Origin: Deltaproteobacteria bacterium
GTDB taxonomy: Bacteria; Myxococcota_A; Polyangia; GCA-2747355; JADLHG01
Length of the DNA stretch: 64,000 bases
NCBI GenBank assembly: GCA_020848905.1
Contig: JADLHG010000045.1
Coordinates: 124,001-188,000, forward strand
Direction of reading: 5' to 3'
The notes under the pieces were generated by a model. It was not told the origin of the DNA. It saw only the letters and a list, made by a program, of their open reading frames with translations, and searched no databases. Shown in pieces: positions 61,941 to 64,000 of the stretch (positions within the stretch are counted from its first letter, which is position 1; each line of letters opens with the position of its first letter). Both the position numbers and the translations under genes were made by a program.

Positions 61941-64000
61941 CTAAGCGTCGTCCGCCGGCGGAGAGAAGTCCGGGCTCGCTGCTCTGACGCGCTCCCGGAG
62001 CGTCTCCGGTATCCGCTCCAGCGCCGACTCGTCGAGAAGCTCGCCGAAGAGCTGGGCCCTCAGGCTGCGGCGTCGCTGCTCGAGCACCCGCGCCTGGTAC
62101 TCGTCGTAGGTGCCCTCGAACACCACCGACTCCACCTCAATGAGCGGCATCTCCTCGGCCGCGCCAGTCTTCAACCAGGCTTCGGCGCGTTCCTGCCAAA
62201 GACTCCCAATCCGGTCCACACGGCCGATCTGCTGCTCGACGACCGCGGGATTCCATTCCGGGTGAAAAAGGACCACGCGCCGGCAGGCGGTGTGCAGGTT
62301 GAGCCCCTCGCGCCCCACGGTGCTCTGGGCGATGAGCACCCGCGGAAATGCCGCTCGCGTGTTGAACTGCGCCTGCAGGACGCGACGCCGCTCCATCGGC
62401 ATCTCGCCGCTCATCAGGCGCGCGAAGTTGCTGAGGCGCGTTCCGCTTCCCTCGTACTCGTCCTCGATCAAGTGCTCGAGCTGTTTCGGACTCAAATGGT
62501 CCCCTCGGCGGTCGAGCTCTCTCCATTCCGCCGCCTTCTTCTCTCCAATCTCTTCGTCGACGTGAAACTCGGTCTCCGCCTCCTCCTCCGCGTCGGGATC
62601 GAGAACCTCGATCTGGCAGCTCAAGATCTCCGCCCAGATCTCCTTCGCACGGCGTGGTGCCTCGGCTCCTCGTTCGAGCGCCAGATCGCGTCCAGCCCCG
62701 AGGAGCCGGGCGTCGGCGGGGTTGCTCAACCACTCGTTCAACACGCGCGCGCGAAGCAGCTCGGCCAGCGCTCGGCGGCTTTTCTTGGTCAGCCGAGAGA
62801 TGGCCGCGTCCCCCGGGAGCTCCGGAAGTAGCTCCTCGGTGATGTGTCGCTGTAACCCGTCGCGCAGGCTCTCGTAGCGCCTGCCCGCCGACGCCAAGAG
62901 TCGCTCGAGCTCCTCGCGGTCAGCGAGTTCCACCGCCAGCGCGCCGGAAAAGGGTGGGACCCGTGCCCCTTCGCGGGCCGAACGCTCCTTGACGCCCTCG
63001 TACTCGGCCCACAGCGCCTCCAGCTCGTCGCGGGCGGCCTTCGCCGCCGGGACCGGTACGCCCCGATCCAGGAGCCGCAGTGCCGCGCGGTGGTTGAGCA
63101 CCGTGCGTAAGGCCTTCATGGGTTGCAGGAAGACACCAAAGACGAGCACCTTCTCGTCGGCGCCGGCCTCGCTCCAGAGCAGTCGCTCCAGGTGGTCGGC
63201 CACCGCCACGACCCGCGGATGCTTCAGCAGGAGCTCCTCCACCTCGCGCCCGCGCGACAGCCCTTGTAGCTGCTCCCCAATGAGCCGGCGCCAGAAGGCC
63301 ATCCGCTGGCGCTTGCCGCGCAGCGCGTCGTCGCCCGGCTCGGCGGGCGCCGGAGAACCCGATGAAGCGCCGGCCCGCTCGCTCCCGTCGAGGTCGCGCC
63401 CTAGATGACCGCTCGCGTAGCGGAGGTCCCGCTGACGATCTCGACTTCCCTCGACCCCCGCCCCCTTCGCTGCCTTGCCCAGCCCTTCCAGCGCGAGGAC
63501 GATGGGCTTCCATGCCTCGTCGATGCCCTCGTAATCGATGGCGAGATGTCCGAGCCGCCGATGAGCGTGCGCGCGAAGCTCGCTCGCCGCGCCGAGGAGC
63601 GTCCGCATCTCCTCTTGATGGACCCGCCGGCGTCGCGTGACGTGGGGCCGGAGCGCCGCTTGGAAGTTTCCGCTCGAGGCGATGAGCTCCTGAATCGCAG
63701 CCGACTGATCGGGATGTCGATGCGCGGTGGCATGTGCCTTGGAAAAGGCATCGATCTCTTCGTCGGGTCGCGGGCGCGTGCCGATACGGTCGAGCGTGGT
63801 GCGCCACTGGTCGGCACTCAGTTCGACGGGGGTCGCCGTCAGAGCGAGTCTTCGATTGTCGTTTCCTTGCGGTAGGAGCTCCGCGAGAAGCCTCCCGAGG
63901 ACCTTCGTGGGCTCGTCGCCGTCGTCCCGGCTCTTGTGCGCCTCATCGATCACCACGAGGTCGAGCCCGCCGATCAGCTCGCGCATCAGCAGCGTGGTCA
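61941..64000 (-). CDS. SNF2/SF2-type helicase, C-terminal part (5' end outside window)
   Basis: At least 686 residues lie in the window and the N-terminus is beyond the right edge. Visible motifs are the DEAH-type box in VVIDEAHKSRDDG, motif III LALTATPVEL, and in the second half VLVFGVFLQP, QSTVGREGLNLHTACRRVV and QQIGRVDRIGS. A long charged, probably helical insertion lies between them, rather as in large SNF2-like helicases of anti-phage systems and HepA-type proteins. The C-terminus has EGTYDEYQARVLEQRRRSLR. It is followed by three small unknown genes on the same strand. Defence is possible but not shown. Confidence 0.85.
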   Translation of the reverse strand, partial: TTLLMRELIGGLDLVVIDEAHKSRDDGDEPTKVLGRLLAELLPQGNDNRRLALTATPVELSADQWRTTLDRIGTRPRPDEEIDAFSKAHATAHRHPDQSAAIQELIASSGNFQAALRPHVTRRRRVHQEEMRTLLGAASELRAHAHRRLGHLAIDYEGIDEAWKPIVLALEGLGKAAKGAGVEGSRDRQRDLRYASGHLGRDLDGSERAGASSGSPAPAEPGDDALRGKRQRMAFWRRLIGEQLQGLSRGREVEELLLKHPRVVAVADHLERLLWSEAGADEKVLVFGVFLQPMKALRTVLNHRAALRLLDRGVPVPAAKAARDELEALWAEYEGVKERSAREGARVPPFSGALAVELADREELERLLASAGRRYESLRDGLQRHITEELLPELPGDAAISRLTKKSRRALAELLRARVLNEWLSNPADARLLGAGRDLALERGAEAPRRAKEIWAEILSCQIEVLDPDAEEEAETEFHVDEEIGEKKAAEWRELDRRGDHLSPKQLEHLIEDEYEGSGTRLSNFARLMSGEMPMERRRVLQAQFNTRAAFPRVLIAQSTVGREGLNLHTACRRVVLFHPEWNPAVVEQQIGRVDRIGSLWQERAEAWLKTGAAEEMPLIEVESVVFEGTYDEYQARVLEQRRRSLRAQLFGELLDESALERIPETLRERVRAASPDFSPPADDA

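Noticed and set aside
59363-64000. Complete DISARM or another named defence system
   Set aside because: Only a partial helicase and unknown small genes are visible; none of the other named components can be identified here.

Overview
The window looks like a chromosome segment from a high-GC, Gram-negative, Myxococcota-like bacterium (old Deltaproteobacteria). The signs are: strong GC bias, with long antisense shadow frames; a serine/threonine kinase beside an FHA-type sigma54 activator; many lipoproteins with Asp/Gly-rich linkers; repetitive 'WGSGPSDV' lipoproteins; and outer-membrane components. FNR-linked 2-oxoacid:ferredoxin oxidoreductases and a giant acyl-CoA dehydratase activase suggest anaerobic or facultative metabolism. 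No function is experimentally shown here; calls rest on motifs and context.

Layout. 1-3216: a truncated Ser/Thr kinase diverges from an FHA-sigma54 activator, which is followed by a glycosidase-like lipoprotein. 3211-12739: an FNR-type palindrome precedes a tightly packed five-gene operon encoding two 2-oxoacid:ferredoxin oxidoreductase systems and a multi-cluster iron-sulfur protein. 12916-15400: small membrane and exported proteins, one behind a perfect sigma54 promoter. 15402-23840: SagB-like oxidoreductase, thioredoxin-like protein, aldo/keto reductase, an exported HExxH peptidase bracketed by a diverged direct repeat, and two propeller-like lipoproteins. 24081-28421: the giant activase/dehydratase fusion. 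28694-31403: clpS-clpA. 31393-34621: a 5'-truncated methyltransferase, an N-acyltransferase, a metallo-beta-lactamase-fold hydrolase and sixA. 34685-36757: a Pho box and phosphate-type porin, then a lipoprotein. 37040-41325: mobA, then nifS-mnmA-mutM-ferritin. 41336-44531: plsC-like acyltransferase, a Cys-rich lipoprotein and a ROK kinase-alpha/beta hydrolase fusion. 44722-47327: a dockerin-bearing M1 peptidase followed at once by a cohesin-like lipoprotein. 47527-53059: a RAYT transposase, exported proteins, an MTA/SAH-deaminase-like hydrolase and an S41-like lipoprotein. 53162-59238: an AddB/AddA-type helicase-nuclease pair. 59363-64000: four proteins I do not recognise and a truncated SNF2-like helicase, possibly the edge of a defence or mobile region.

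The strongest leads are the cohesin/dockerin pair, the oxidoreductase operon with its PorB subunit carrying a roughly 590-residue N-terminal extension, the helicase-unknown cassette, the Pho-box porin, and a set of candidate sigma54 promoters that all lie before genes for exported proteins. No gap between genes exceeds 300 bases. I saw no tRNA, rRNA or CRISPR array.
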